From contig JAUMIR010000004.1 of NCBI GenBank assembly GCA_030847615.1, forward strand, positions 86,521,001 to 86,585,000: 64,000 nucleotides of DNA, written 5' to 3'. This DNA is from Gambelia wislizenii. Taxonomy: Eukaryota; Chordata; Lepidosauria; Squamata; Crotaphytidae. The notes below the pieces were generated by a model that saw only the letters and a program-made list of their open reading frames with translations, searched no databases and was not told the origin of the DNA. The position numbers and the translations under genes were made by a program. This document shows, piece after piece, positions 11,700 through 23,790 of this stretch (its first letter is position 1; every line of letters begins with the position of its first letter).

Positions 11700-12960
11700 C
11701 ACACTTCTGGAATTATCTCGTTCCATTTCAGTCTGGTTTTGGGCCAGGTTATAGGATAGATTCAGCTTTAGTCGCCTTAGTGGATGACCTATACAGGGAA
11801 ATGGACAGAGGAGTGAGTCCCTGTTGGTTCTGCTGGAGCTCTCAGCAGCTTTTGATACCATCAACCATGGTATCCTTCTGAGTCACCTCTCTGGAATGGG
11901 GCTTGGAGGTACTGTTCTACAGTGGCTCCACTCTTTCCTAGAAGGGCACTCTCAGAGGGTCGTGCTGGGGGATTCCTGTTCAACTCCTTGGCCATTAGCT
12001 TGTGGAGTCCCTCAGGGTTCAGTCTTATCCCCTGTGCTATTTAGCATCTACATGAAACCACTGGGAGATGTTGTCCGGAATGTTGGGGTCAGGTGTCACC
12101 AATATATACTGATTGATATACACCTCTATTACTCCTTTCCGCCTAATTCCAAGGAAGCTGTTCCTGTGCTAAGTCAGTGTCTGACAGCTGTAATGGATTG
12201 GATGAGGGCAAACAAATTGAAACTTAATCCAGATAAGACACAGGTGCTCCTGGTCAGTCGAAAGACAGACGTGGGAATAGGTATTCAGCCTGTATTAGAT
12301 GGGGTTACACTCCCCATAAAAATGCAAGTTTGCAGTTTGGGGTACTCCTGGATTCAGCTCTGAGCCTGGAGCCCCAAGTCTCAGCAGTGACCAGGAGTGC
12401 TTTTGCACAGCTAAAGCTAGTGCACTAACTGTGCCTATTCCTGGAGAAGTCGGATCTGACCATGGTGATCCGTACCTTGGTTACATCCCTTTTTGATTAC
12501 TGTAATTCACTCTATGTGGGACTGCCTATGAAAAGTACTAAGAAACTTCAGTTGGTCCGAAGAGCTGCAGCCACATTGTTAACTGGGGCTAGCTACATGG
12601 AACACACAACTCCTTTGTTGCAACAGCTCCATTGGCTGCCAGTTCATTTCTGGGCACAATTCAAAGTGCTGGTTTTGATCTATAAAGCTCTATACAGCAT
12701 GGGTCTGGGTTATTTGAAGGACCATATCTCCCTGTATGAGCCCAATAGAGGTTTAAGGTGATCTGGAGAAGCCCTTCTCTCTGTCCCACCACCTTCACAG
12801 ACTCGTTTGGTGGGAACAAAGGAGAGGGCTTTCTTGGTGGCTGTTCCCAGACTTTGGAACTCCCTCCCCAGAGAGGCCAGGATAAGCCCTGTCTTTGTTC
12901 TCCTTCTGGCAGCTGGTTAAAACATTTTTGTGCTGTCAGGTTTTTATGAAATAACAAGGA
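11700..12960 (+). pseudogene. L2 reverse transcriptase ORF remnant
   Basis: This is the RT of a non-LTR retrotransposon. Visible in order are LVALVDDLYREMDRG, a shifted LLELSAAFDTINHGILLSHL (motif A), VPQGSVLSPVLFSIYMKPLG (motif B region), DWMRANKLKLNPDKTQVLLV, LFDYCNSLYVGLPMK, HTTPLLQQLHWLPVHFWAQF and PRLWNSLP. The catalytic Y-x-D-D box expected after RCHQY is replaced by ILIDIHLYY (about 12098-12135), because a few extra or changed bases scramble it. Stops fall near 12361, 12427 and 12761, and the frame changes before 11824. The protein is dead. It aligns well with the first L2 copy, which confirms the family. Confidence 0.85.
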
Positions 12961-13132
12961 CTGGGCTAGTGAGGCTGAGCAGTGCATTTTTAAATTCTAA
13001 AGTTTTTTTAAGTTTTATATTTATAATATAATTTTAACTTTGTACTGTGTTTAGCTTGTATGGTTTTAATGATGTTGTTAGCCACCTTGTGACCTATTGG
13101 TGGGAGAAAGGCAGGATATAAATGAATACAAT

Positions 13133-13153
13133 CATCATCATCATCATCATCAT
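13133..13153. repeat. (ATC)n tail of the L2 copy
   Basis: Seven ATC units close the 3' end of the L2 element. Confidence 0.8.
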
Positions 13154-13469
13154 CTGTGCGCAGAGTGTGTGACAATCTGATATCACTATCCAGTATACTC
13201 AGTGCTAGTCCATGCGGCGAAACACATGGTTAGCTAAGCCAGTGGGACCAGTGATTATTTTCAAAAACTTGTTCATAAATAGATTGGGGTGATGGGTAAA
13301 GTATAAGAACATCAGATTTTAGTATGATTGCAACAAAAAACAAAATGGGGAAATAGCCATTAAAATGGCACGTATGATACACTATAAGCTAACATAAAGT
13401 GAACATGAGCTATATTGGGGCAAAAATCACTAATGTCACGTGTATGCTGATAGGATCTCCATAGGTGAT

Positions 13470-15310
13470 GATTAATGAGATCTTGGGATCTTGCTGGATG
13501 GCGCAGTCAAGGCATTGACCCATCATTTAGCTATTGTTAAAAGAAATATTAGGAAATAAGTTGAAAGTGTAACTACAGGTGTCATCATGCCTTATACGAA
13601 CCTAGAGTGTGACCACACTTGGAATACTGATAGAGAATGGAAAGACAGCCATGCTATGCATAGTTCTGATCACTGTATCTCAAAGAAGGTTTTGAAGAAA
13701 GGTTTCACCATTTGCTTAGGAAAAAAGGGCACATAAGGGGAGATGAGATATGGTGCATAGATTTATGTATGGTGTGAAGAGAGTAGTCAGAGAGGTTTTT
13801 CTTCCTGTTTCATAATACTGGAACCGGAAGAGAAGGTGAGGCAGAGTGTTCTGATGTATTTTTTAAAAGGTGTCAATCCAAGAAATAGCCCAAGGTTTTA
13901 GATCTGTTTCTTGGGGGTAATCTACCCGATGAAAAAAATCCTTAAAGAATTCTCTAAGAATGCTAATGGCCCTTATGAACGATGGCCCATATGCATGACA
14001 TTCAAAAGGAGAGGGGCTGAAAACTCCACATAGTCCATGAGAACTGCTTTCGATGTTTTCCCCGATCTTTTTGAAAAAGTGTGCAAAAATGCGCACAATA
14101 GGTCATGTATACAACCAATTCCAAAAGGGGACAATAGGTCATGTGTACAACCAGTTCGTGAAAGGGGACACAGCAGAGAATAGTTCATAGAGCTGAAACA
14201 TGATTGGCCATGAATGGGTGCTCTATGGTGGCTGCTGGGAGTTTGGAAGGCTCCCGCCCTGCCGAGAATGGGCAGCTCTATGAGCCCGTGGGCACTGCCA
14301 TTGTTGTTCTAACTGCTGGCTGAACTCTTGAGCCCGCAGGGTCAGATTTCTGAGGGACTGGTCTGAAACTCCAGAACAGATTGAGATGGGTATTTTTTTG
14401 TTGTTGTTCTGTTCCTTCAAGACATTTCCAACTTACGGAGACTCCCTTCCTTGCACACTGGAATGTCTCTCTCTCTCTCTCTGCCCCTGGGGAACAAGAG
14501 GGAGGCTTGGCTGGCTGTGGGCTCTCTGCAGATGCTGCCTTCTCCATTGCCGCTGCCACCACTTCCTCCTTCTGCAACCTGGCCGCTTCTTGGGAAGTCC
14601 GCAGCCAGCCATGCCTCCCTCTCGCTCCCTGGCCACACAGAGGGGCCAACTAGATTGGGAAAAGGAAAGGGGGGAGGAATTGAGGGAGATTTCCCACAGG
14701 GAATTCACTTCTTCTCCTCCTCCTCCAACTCTCTGTGTGTGCATGCGTGTGTGTTTCTCCCCCTCTTTCCTCCCCCATCACCTTCCTCTGTCTTCTGCCA
14801 CCTCTCTCCGTCTCTGTGTGCGTGCGTGTGTTTCTCCCCCTTCCCCCCCCCATCGCCTTCTATGTGAACTACAAACTTGGGTAATTTTCCCATCACTGAT
14901 CTTGCGAATGTATCGTGGGCACAAATGGGCACTGGAGCGAAAGGGCCATAAGGGGAAATTTTCCGGACTTAATTCTCCCTCTAATCAACCTCTTGGAATA
15001 AAGCCTTTTAAAAATACACCCTGATTTTCCATTTTGGTTTTGGGTCTAGTTTCACTGGCTGTTTTCTGTTTCTTCTGCCCATGATATTGAAACCTGGGGT
15101 CATACAGGGAATCTGAATGTGGAGATTCTGGATAGAAAAAAAGGAAATGCTTTTTCACAAAAGTCATAGTCAGTTTATGGAATGTGCTACTATAAGGTGT
15201 ACAGAGTATCACAAATTTGAACAGCTTTTAAATGTGGATTAGAAAAAATAATGAAAATAAAACTGTCAGTGGCTAGTAATCATGATGGCATCAAACTACC
15301 TCTAAGCAGT
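13470..15310 (+). mobile_element. CR1-type LINE 3' region, split by an insertion
   Basis: The left part (about 13470-13825) carries decayed CR1 text: a Lys/Arg-rich frame around AAAGGTTTCACC, GGGGAGATGAGATATGG, TTTATGTATGGTGTG and TTTCATAATACTGGAA. The right part (about 15091-15310) resumes with GGGTCATACAGGGAATCTGA, GGAAATGCTTTTTCAC, TTTATGGAATGTGCTAC and CAGTGGCTAGTAATCATGAT. Placed end to end they read as one C-terminal CR1 segment. The intervening 13826-15090 is therefore a later insertion. The copy is heavily mutated and has no open frame. Confidence 0.6.
13826..15090. mobile_element. Unassigned long-TIR DNA element inside CR1
   Basis: The left side holds CTGATGTATTTTTTAAAAGG (13851) and the right side, on the other strand, CAGGGTGTATTTTTAAAAGG (ends 15023). 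Further inside, ATGGCCCTTATGAACG (about 13965) faces ATGGCCCTTTCGCTCC on the other strand (about 14953). Together they suggest long, decayed terminal inverted repeats. The interior has a 37-bp direct duplication (14094-14129, 14130-14166) and a pyrimidine-rich block at 14460-14860. I could not fix the exact ends, the target duplication or the superfamily. Confidence 0.45.
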
Positions 15311-15756
15311 AAACAGAACTGCAGCATTCTAGAACTGAAATAACATGGACATATTTTTATTAAAAGTAGTTGTTCTTAATATACATTCTCAAATGCAGAA
15401 TATCCTTTCTACTAAAATATGTGTTTTGTGGTTTGAATAATGCAAGTGTCTTGTGATTAAGCCAATGGAAATATTATAATAAAATTATTTAGATTAGAAA
15501 ATTAATTAGAGGTATGACTTACTGAAAAATGTAGTATTACATGTTCAGTAAATTTTATGCTATGTTTTCCTTCACAGCTCTAAGCAAATTGAAGGAAAGC
15601 TATGCTGCGGGATTATGGCTAACTTAGTGATTATAAAGGAGCAGTTTATGTTGAACAATAGAAAGGAAGAAGATTGTAAATACATTGTATGTGATTAGTC
15701 TGCTGCTGAGATGAATTATGTCTAGATGCAGCTTACTCTCACTGTTATTTAATATT
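15311..15756. other. No recognised gene
   Basis: AT-rich sequence with no element I can name. Confidence 0.4.
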
Positions 15757-15758
15757 TA

Positions 15759-16076
15759 CAGTACGACCTCCGTATCTGCAGGGGATACGTTGCCAAACTT
15801 GTTGCTGTTAGGGAAAATCACGGATAATAGTGAACCCAGTGCTTCTGGCAGAAGCATGCCATAGAATCATGCTGGAGGACCTAGAAAGTGCCTAGAAGAG
15901 GACACCTCTCTAGGCATTTCCTCGGTCCTTCACCGAGACTCTGTGATCAGCTTCTAGCAGAAGCAGACGAGAGAATCCTACTGGAGGACCTAGGAAATGC
16001 CTAAAGAAGACATATTTGTTAGATGCGGGTAAATGAAACCACAGGTACCAGTCCCATGGATCCGGGCTTTGTACTA
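15759..16076. mobile_element. Tigger-like MITE
   Basis: The left end CAGTACGACCTCCGTATCTG follows TA. The right end reads TAGTACAAAGCCCGGATCC on the other strand, next to TA. Internal 'CGGATAATAGTGAACC' is shared with the element at 4091. The interior is not GC-rich, unlike the copies at 4091, 8372, 37331 and 51188. It contains two facing copies of 'GGAGGACCTAG'. Confidence 0.65.
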
Positions 16077-16079
16077 TAT

Positions 16080-16640
16080 TTAATAGTGTCTGTCTTCTGT
16101 TGTTTACAGGAGACTGCTGTAGTTGCCCCAGAACATATTTTGTAGTTGCAGACACAATGATTCTTATAAATCACAGGAGGACAGAGTTAAGGTTATTTCC
16201 AATTCCTGCGCATGCATGTGTATCCATTACAGTTATTTGCGAATTAAGTTCTACTCCAAACTAAGGACATTTTGACTATCTTTCTTAGGTGTGAAAATGC
16301 TGAGGGGTAGATGATGTTATAGTGGTATAAAACTATAGAGATACTATGAGCTAAGCTTCTTTGTTGTTTGAGTAGCATGAGTTTTGTCATATATTGCAAT
16401 GGGAAGCCATGGTAACACCATTCTTGCTACCATACTTGCCTTGACCTGAATGGCTTAATAGAGCTTATCAAAAGAAAGTAGTTACTTCCTGAAATTGTGT
16501 TTTGCAGAGCTATGTGATTCCACTTACAAGAAAAATTAAAAAGTAATGCTGCAAATTTAAAAAGAAAGCTCAGGATGCTCTCATGTGGCATGTGGATTTT
16601 AATCACCAGTATATTTCTATACCAGGTGCTGTAGGCTATA
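16080..16640. other. No recognised gene
   Basis: AT-rich sequence without recognisable coding or mobile content. Confidence 0.4.
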
Positions 16641-16643
16641 TTT

Positions 16644-16752
16644 CAGAGGAATGGTCTGGCAAAATTACCTCTGAGTATTCCTTGCCTAAGAAAACCCAAT
16701 GAAGTTCATGGGATTGCCATAAATTGACAGGCAATCTGAAGGCACATACATG
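16644..16752 (+). mobile_element. Sauria-type SINE 3' fragment
   Basis: The text TTGCCTAAGAAAACCCAATG and GGGATTGCCATAAATTGACA with GAAGGCACATACA is the Bov-B-like 3' half of the SINE. The tRNA-related head is absent or too diverged. Confidence 0.6.
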
Positions 16753-18532
16753 TATATATATTTCTATAGGAATAAGAATAGAATACAGCAGCATGTTATG
16801 ACTAATAGAATATGGTAATACTACTGTATCACACAACAGCGTCATAGACTGATGGCACAGCTGCTAAGAGTTAGGATTTTAAAATATGTACAGCTCTTTC
16901 AACATGGTTAAAGATAACATGGCTTATTTCTGCAGCGGGTATTTTGTAAGGAAATTTGATGACAAATTGTTCTGCATTTTGACCTTTTATAAATATTCTG
17001 AGCTTTTGCATCTTCCAGTGAATTGGTGAGGTTCTCAAATTAAGACATGCAGAATCTTAATGGCTACTCTGACATTTTGTTAGACCTGGCTGGCTGAGTA
17101 CCTGAACTTGATTAGTTTTCTAATGTGCTTGCTCTGCCAAGCCTGAGACACCAGTGTTCAGTGTAGTTTAGTTTTCTGTAAAGTGATTGCACGGCAAACT
17201 CTTTTCCAATTAAAAGGTGATGTTGTTCAGGTAATGGAAAGTTGTTTTATTGTTCTTAGCCCTTGATATACATGAAAGCAGTAAGGTTTTAGGAAAGTGA
17301 TATAGCTTGGCTTTTTCACAGCTCTTTATTTCTATTGCAGATACTTATCTTCAAAAATGTAGGAAATCTCCCAAGACGCTAGCTGACTAGATGGCAGAAA
17401 ATAATGGTCAGCAATACACTCCCTGCAGCAGAGAGAAGGTGGGAGGGGGGGTTCTACTTCACAAATAGAACAGAAATACTAATTGTTTTTTAAAGACCCC
17501 CCCAAAAAAAGGTGAGAGGTCACTGGCCAGGTGTGACAAGCCTGATAACTGTTTGATTCTAAATGGATTAAAATAGTAACTCCTGGCAAACTGATGATCT
17601 CTTTTTGCATCTATTCACTGTAGAATTAGGACAACCAAATTAGATTTTAACACAGATGAAATAGTGAGTCAAGGAAGATAACATGGTAGAAATAATTCTA
17701 AAAATGGTAGAGGAAGTAGATTCACCATCTTCCTTAAGGACAAATATTAAAAACCATTGTAGAATATATTTCCTAGGGTTTGGGGAATAATTTAAGAGCC
17801 TAACTAGAAATGCTAGATTTGGAATCTGTGGTGCGGAGTTCTCTCAATGAATGCTGAAGAACTTCCTTGCTGATTCCCATTTCTAGTCTGCAGTAAAAAG
17901 TCTGGATGGAGGCAGTTCACTGATTATGTCTCCATATTTGGCAGAGTATCCTAGATCTGATTTATGGCATTTGTTTGGTTTTCAGCAAACAGCAAATGCT
18001 TTGCTTAATTATTCATGGCAGATGTATTATTGCAGGAAATTAAGACATAAAGAAACAAGTAAAAACTGTTAATGAAAAAAAGCGATAAACAAAGCTGAAA
18101 GTGGAAGGAGCTGTGAGGTGATGCTCATGGAGCATCAGGGGCTGGCCCTCAAGGAGAGATGTTTCACACCTTCTGTAAATAATTGGTTAAACTTTTCAAC
18201 TCCTTAAGCTTCTCACCCATCACACATAATTAATAGTGCTATATTAACTTGTAAGTTAGATTTAATTTGTTTAATGTGTCATTTAGATTAACACATTTGC
18301 AAATGTGAGAACCCCTCCCCCTATCACCTTCAGCAGAGAAATGTGTATAAACAAACTCACATTTTCTCCTTATTAACATATTTGGTTATTTTGAAAATTT
18401 GGCTTTTGGCTTTTAGAATCTCTGTTAGGAAATTAATGGTTAGGAGATCAGGTGTTAGTGTGGGGGGTTGTCCTTAGCACAGCATTGTTTTCCTGTACTG
18501 TAATATTACTGTTTCACCCTTCTCCTCCAAAG
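16753..18532. other. No recognised gene; possible non-coding single-copy DNA
   Basis: No mobile element can be identified here. It is one of the longest stretches in the window without a recognisable repeat. That could mean old single-copy DNA or conserved non-coding sequence, which cannot be told from one genome. Confidence 0.35.
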
Positions 18533-19305
18533 ACATTTATTTATTGCCTCACCTACATCTCAGTGAATGACCCAAGGCAGCTTACAATGTGAATAAAAAA
18601 ATAAGCAATCATTGTAAAAACAAGCAATGAATTAAAACAGTTTTAAAGCATTTTAAACATAAAAAGTGGGGAGAGGGAACATACAGTAACGCCCCCATTC
18701 AAAAACATTTCCTCATCAACCTGTTAATGGCTAAAACCTTGTCTGATTAAAAAGATATTTGCCTGTTGGTGGAAGGAAAGCAGAGTGGAGGCCAGGTTGG
18801 CCTCCTATGGAGTGGAGTTTCACAGCTTGGGAGCAGCCACCAAGAAGGTCCTCTCAGGAGACCTTATCTAACATACCTGTGTGGGTGTTGGGATAAAGAG
18901 ATGTTTATGGGGAGAGATGTGGTCTTTCAGATACTCTGAACCCAAGCTGTACCATAATGGACTTGTGCTCAGAAACAGACTTGCAGCCAGTGGATTTGTC
19001 ATTAACAAGGAGTTTCTTTTCTCTCTCTGACCAACTCTGGTCAACAGTCTGGCAGCACCATCTTGGACTCAGTACAGTTTCCAAACACTTTCCAAAGACA
19101 GATCCTGGATTTTCAGGGAGACCATAATCCCATCAGCACAGCCTGAATTCCTGTTCCCTGATCTGCCTTATCAGGAACACCTCTGTCTTAGAGCGAGAGG
19201 GAAAGGCTGGATAAGAGTATGTGACACTGCACCTCAAAACTACAGACAGCTTCTCCAAGCAGCTACTTATATTAAATAGCATGGGAGGCAGAACTGAAAC
19301 CTAAA
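18533..19305 (-). mobile_element. L2-clade LINE, antisense, internally deleted
   Basis: Read on the plus strand it starts with the inverted L2 tail (TTTATTTATTGCCTCACC...CCAAGGCAGCTTACAATG). It then gives AAAAAGATATTTGCCTGTTG, GTGGAGGCCAGGTTGGCCTC, AAGAAGGTCCTCTCAGGAGA and GGACTTGTGCTCAGAAACAG, and ends with TATTAAATAGCATGGGAGGC, the inverted RT region. Large parts between are missing. No open frame remains. Confidence 0.65.
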
Positions 19306-19390
19306 TGTATATATTTATGCATAGATATAGGATATATAGATATATAGATATAAAAACTTAAATATATATATTTATGCATAGATATAGGAT
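19305..19390. repeat. Direct duplication in AT-rich spacer
   Basis: A segment of about 30 bp containing 'TATTTATGCATAGATATAGG' occurs twice (about 19305-19332 and 19358-19390), separated by a short ATAG/ATAT run. Confidence 0.75.
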
Positions 19391-19552
19391 GGGGGAGACC
19401 TGGCTGAATGAGAGTACGTACGAAAGGGATCTAGGACTCCTAGTAGACCACAAGTTGAACATGAGTCAACAGTGTGATGCGGCAGCTAAAAAGACCAATG
19501 CATTTTTGGGCTGCATCAATAGATGTATAGTATCTAGATCAAGGGAAGTATA

Positions 19553-19727
19553 AGATTTTTGTGGTCTCTGTGAATCACACACTTGGGTTACCCCTGCACC
19601 TGCGCAGAGCTTCGGAACCTTCTAGAATCGCTAGGCAGAATGTGCTTTGATACGTTTTTGGTGGTAACTCCGCCCATCCTAATGGTCCCTTATAAGGGCT
19701 TCCCGCCTAAATCCCCTCAGTTCCTTT
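19553..19727 (+). repeat. DIRS left inverted terminal repeat
   Basis: It pairs with 25204-25390. Shared landmarks are TGTGAATCACACACTTGGG, TGCGCAGAGCTTCGGAACC, TAGAATCGCTAGGCAGAATG and TCCCTTATAAGGGCTTCCC. The left copy carries about ten extra bases (CTCCGCCCATCCTA region). Confidence 0.85.
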
Positions 19728-20013
19728 CTTTCCGCCGCATTAGCAGCTTCAAGGAACCTCTGTTCGCTAGGTGTTTTTCTCTCATTGATCTGGTATGACT
19801 TGGCTTTGACTCTTTGATGACGATTTTTGCTCTCTTCTACTGGTTTTGGTATTCGGCTTCTGATCACTCTGGTTTTTGACGTATTTCTGGCTTTTGACTA
19901 CGATTTTGGCTTACTCCTTCGGCTTTGGCATTACTTCAGATATCGTTACTGACCTTGGACTGGCTTGACTACGATCCCTTCCTTGTGATTATATTATTAT
20001 TATTGTGAGTAAA

Positions 20014-22135
20014 ATGTCTAGCAAAGGAGCTTTCAAGCGCTGTGTTATTTGTCAAGCAAAACTTCCAGCTGCAGATGGTCATTCCCGCTGTTTAATCTGT
20101 TTGGGAGAGGCTCACAATGTCGACGCATGCGTCCATTGTAAGGCGTTCACGTCGCAGGCCTGAAAACATAGGCTCTCATGCCTGAAGTCCTTTCTTTATG
20201 AGAAGGCCTTGCTCCCTGCCTCTGCTCCAGCCTCTGCCTCTGTTTCGGCTCCCCCCTCCGAGCCTCGAGGCCATGAACGATCTCGGTCTCCTCCGTCTGC
20301 TGGGCAAAAGCGTTGTCGGTCCCGAAGTCCCTCTAGGCACCGTTCCACTGCATCTGATCCCAAGGCTCTCCATTCCTCCCTTCGATGTGCATCGTCGGAT
20401 TCGACTCGGGACCATCCGACACCGGTTCGAGAGCCAGTCCCTTCGACATCCAGGGATGTCACTCGTAAGAAGACTCCGTTCACTGCTGAGGCCCATTCAT
20501 CTGCTGCTGCTGCTTCGTCCTCCCAGCCACTGAAGAAAAAGAAGATGGAGAGGCACTTGTCCAAGCATGATGCTAGAAAATCCAAGGACAAGGCCAAAAA
20601 ATCCAAGCCTGTGGAGCGTGCGGTCCCTGAGGTTCCCCCTTGTCAATCATTGGATGTCGAGGACACATTCATACATCCATTGCCGGTATCCACCCCTGGG
20701 GAGTCAGAGTCTCGGTGTTCATGCACCCCGTCGCGATTAGCCGGGGTTGTAACAGTGGAGCTCCCGCCTACGACTGATATTGTGAGACCCCCTGTGCGTC
20801 TTCAGACATCTCCGGCTCTGGTCGTGTCATGAGCTCAGTTACTAGAAAGTCAGTCTTCAGATGTGGAGGTAGAGGTCATTGAATCTGAAGAGGTGCCTTG
20901 AGGCCATCTGCCTGCCATCAGGGATGATGTCCCGGCTTACTCTGCTTACGACTTGGCCCGATCCATTTGCAGGGCAGGCTTCGGGTCGCCTACTGGATCA
21001 CAGATTTTCACCCCAAGGGGCGAGGTACTTGATACCACGATTACTGGTCGCTCGATTGCTCGGTCTCCACGTCCTGTTAATTTGGATGTTGCGACTACAA
21101 AGGATGCTGTGATCCAGGTTTCTCCGCCTGAGCACCGTCCTCTACCTCGAACCCCTCCATCTTCGCAGCCTCGTTCCCCCACACTGTCACGGGCCCGTAG
21201 TCCTTCACCAGATGGGTCAACCTCGTCCTCTGTCGCCTCTTGGGACCTTTATAGGCCCTACCTGCCTTCTCCAAGGACCGAACTGATGGAAGATGATTCC
21301 ACCTCTCCAACCGACGACATTCGTGCCTTCGGGGAACAGATGATCCGAATGTCGCATGCCCTTGATTTGAAATTGGAAGACCGAGCAGCTGATCCAGTGG
21401 ATCCAATTTTTCAAAGGATCCAATCAAAGGTGCCTCCGTCGGCTACCATCCCGGTACTGCCTTCCCTGCTGAAACTCGCGCAGGGGTCCTGGGAAAACCC
21501 ATCGTCTATCCAGTCGACGTCTAAGAAAATAGACCGACTGTACCAAGTTGGTGGAGACCACATTGACTGGCTCCAGAACCACCCGAGGCCGAACTCTGCT
21601 TGTCAAGGTTGCCCAAAATAAAAAGCAACGCTGACCTCTGTCATCCCCACCAGACTCAGAGGGCAGAAAACTGGACATTGTCGGGAAAAAGATCTATTCG
21701 GCGGCCAGCCTGAGCTTCCATGTGGCTAATTACTCCGCTTGCATGGGAGTGTATCAGCAGGTCCTATGGGAGAGAATGAGCCACCTAATACAGGACCTCC
21801 CTGAGGAGCAACGTCAGATGGCTGAAGCCATTCAGTCTGAGGCCCAGTCCTTGGCGGGATTGCAGATGAACTCAGCCCAGCATGTGGCAGACTGCGCAGC
21901 AAAAACCATTGCTGGTTCCATTGCGCTGCATCGACATGCATGGTTACGCTCCTCGGGCCTTACACCTCAAGCGTCGACCACCATAGAGGACCTTCCTTTC
22001 GACGAATCCGGCTTGTTCAATGAGGCAACCGATGAAAAACTTGAGTTCACGCAAAAGATGAGGACCACTGCCAGGAAATATGGTATGGGCTCCACTTCCG
22101 CCTCCCAGTACTGTCCCAGAGGCAGATATTCCTGA
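20014..22135 (+). pseudogene. DIRS gag-like ORF, broken
   Basis: The probable start is the ATG at 20014, which opens MSSKGAFKRCVICQAKLPAA. A cysteine-rich N-terminus follows, with C-x2-C pairs in CVICQAK, CLICLGEAHNVDAC and CVHCKAF, resembling a small zinc-binding module. A Ser/Arg/Pro-rich middle contains RSRSPPSAGQKRCRSRSPS and a basic run PLKKKKMERHLSK. The C-terminal part (21722-22135) has helical, glutamine-rich text such as SEAQSLAGLQMNSAQHVADC. The protein would be the structural component of the element. Stops at 20161, 20830 and about 20899 and a frame change between 21622 and 21722 break it. The stop at 20161 falls in a TGA that may come from CGA. Confidence 0.75.
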
Positions 22136-22389
22136 CAAGTCCCATCGTATGACCAACAGTTACGACGAGGGTACTCTGGCCAGACCTACTGTCGATCCCG
22201 GTTTGCTCCCTCTACCTCTCTGTCCTAATTGGTGAGCAGCCAGGGCTCGGGTTCAAGATACCACCAACCATCCCGACAGAGATCAAGGGATCAGGGCCGA
22301 AAGAAATTCTAATTCCCCTGCTGATGATTTTTCTGTTTTTCCTTAGACGCCTCTCTTCGGGGATCAACTGTCCAACTTTCAAGAAGCCT

Positions 22390-23790
22390 GGTCTTCTATA
22401 ACATCAGAACGGTGGGTGCTTCAAATCATCTGAACAGGCTATTGGATAGAGTTCGACACTCTGCCTCCGACGGGACTGGTTCGATCAACACCGCCCTCCT
22501 CTCCCCTCCTCGGGGAGGTGCAGACCGTGTTGCAGAAAGGGGCCATCGAACCTGTCGACCCCGACCTTCACCACCTCTGCTTCTTCTCGAGGTACTTTCT
22601 GGTGACCATGAAGGATGGCGGTCTGCGCCCGATTCTCGACCTCCGTGGGGTGAACAAGTACATAGCCCCAAAGAAATTCAGAATGGTCACCTTGGCCTCT
22701 ATCTTTCCGCTTCTGAAACGGAACGACTGGTTCGTCTCCATAGACCTGAAGGACGCCTATTTTCACATCGGGATCCATTCGGCGCACAGACGCTTCCTTA
22801 CATTTCAGGTCAGGACCGAGGCCTTCCAATTCAGAGTACTTCCTTTCGGCCTCTCAACTGCTCCTCGAGTCTTCATGAAGTGCATTGTGGTAGTGGCGGC
22901 TTTCCTTCGACAGCAGGGCATGGTGGTCTTCCCCTACAATGACGACTGGCTGATTGTGGCGGAGTCTCGGCAGCAGCTCGAACTCGATGTTGGCCTCACC
23001 TTAGATGCCTTAGACTACCTGGGACTTGTTGTCAACATCGAAAAGTCTCAGCTCCAGCCAGCTCAAGTGATCCAATTCATTGGAGCTCGTCTAGGCTCTT
23101 CATATCAATGTCCTGGAACTCCTTGCAGTCCAGAAAGTGCTGCGAGCCTTTGAATCCTTGGTGAGAGGCAGGACTGTACTGGTACTGACAGACAACACCT
23201 CCGTCGTGTACTACCTAAACAAGCAGGGAGGGACAAGGTCCCCTCTACTTCTGCAGCTTACACTGGATGTCTGGAATTGGTGTGTCCCCAGAAAGGTGTT
23301 TCTGCAATCCATCCATCTTCCAGGGGAGGAGAACACTCTTGCCGACAGGCTCAGCCGTTCAAGTCTCTCCATCCACGAGTGGCGTCTACACATGTCGGTC
23401 GCCTTAGACCTGTTTCGGACCTGGGGGTCCCCTCAAGTGGACCTCTTTGCGTCCCTCGAGAATGCTCAGTGTCCCCAGTTCTGTTCTAGGAGCCGCACCC
23501 CAGGATCGAGGTGAGATGCCTTCCTATTCCAGTGGTCGGGCCCGCTACTCTATCTCTTCCCTCCATTCCTGCTACTGACAAGAGTAATTGCCAAGCTTCG
23601 TTGGGATCGAGCGAACGCCATCCTCATCGCCCCATGGTGGCCTCGATAGCCGTGGTTTGCGACTCTGCTTCACATGTCCAAGCGCCGCTTCATTCGTCTG
23701 CCTTCCCGTCCGGATCTGCTCACCATTCACGAGGGCAGAGTCAGGCATCCCAATCTGGACACTCTGCGTCTGACAGCGTGGAGATTGACT
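22390..23790 (+). pseudogene. DIRS reverse transcriptase / RNase H ORF, broken
   Basis: It copied the element RNA into DNA. RT landmarks in frame 22518-23153 are LQKGAIEPVDP, LRPILDLRGVNKYI, FVSIDLKDAYFHIGI (motif A Asp), FQFRVLPFGLSTAPRVF and VVFPYNDDWLIVAE (Y-N-D-D catalytic box). The frame jumps near 23100. The next piece (23137-23514) gives RNase H-like text: VLTDNTSVVYYLNKQGG, HLPGEENTLADRLSR and VDLFASLENAQCPQF. In DIRS elements a long stretch normally separates these parts and carries the first RNase H Asp. Here GARLGSS runs almost directly into the HINVLELLAVQKV-type region, which implies an internal deletion. Further stops follow near 23515, 23649 and 23792. Confidence 0.85.

Larger units (their letters stand above)
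11690..13155 (+). mobile_element. Second L2-clade LINE copy, 5'-truncated
   Basis: The copy starts within the RT fingers region (ATTTCAGTCTGGTTTTGGGC) and runs through RT and the C-terminal domain to a 3' UTR with 'TTAGCCACCTTGTGACC' and 'GAAAGGCAGGATATAAATG'. It ends in an (ATC)n tail at about 13133-13153. The first copy (5150-7606) ends in (AAAT)n instead, so the two use different tails. Confidence 0.85.

Noticed and set aside
14278..15024. Overlapping frames up to 212 codons
   Set aside because: They lie in a pyrimidine-rich, CT/GT-repeat interior of a probable DNA element, with no motif and several frames open together.
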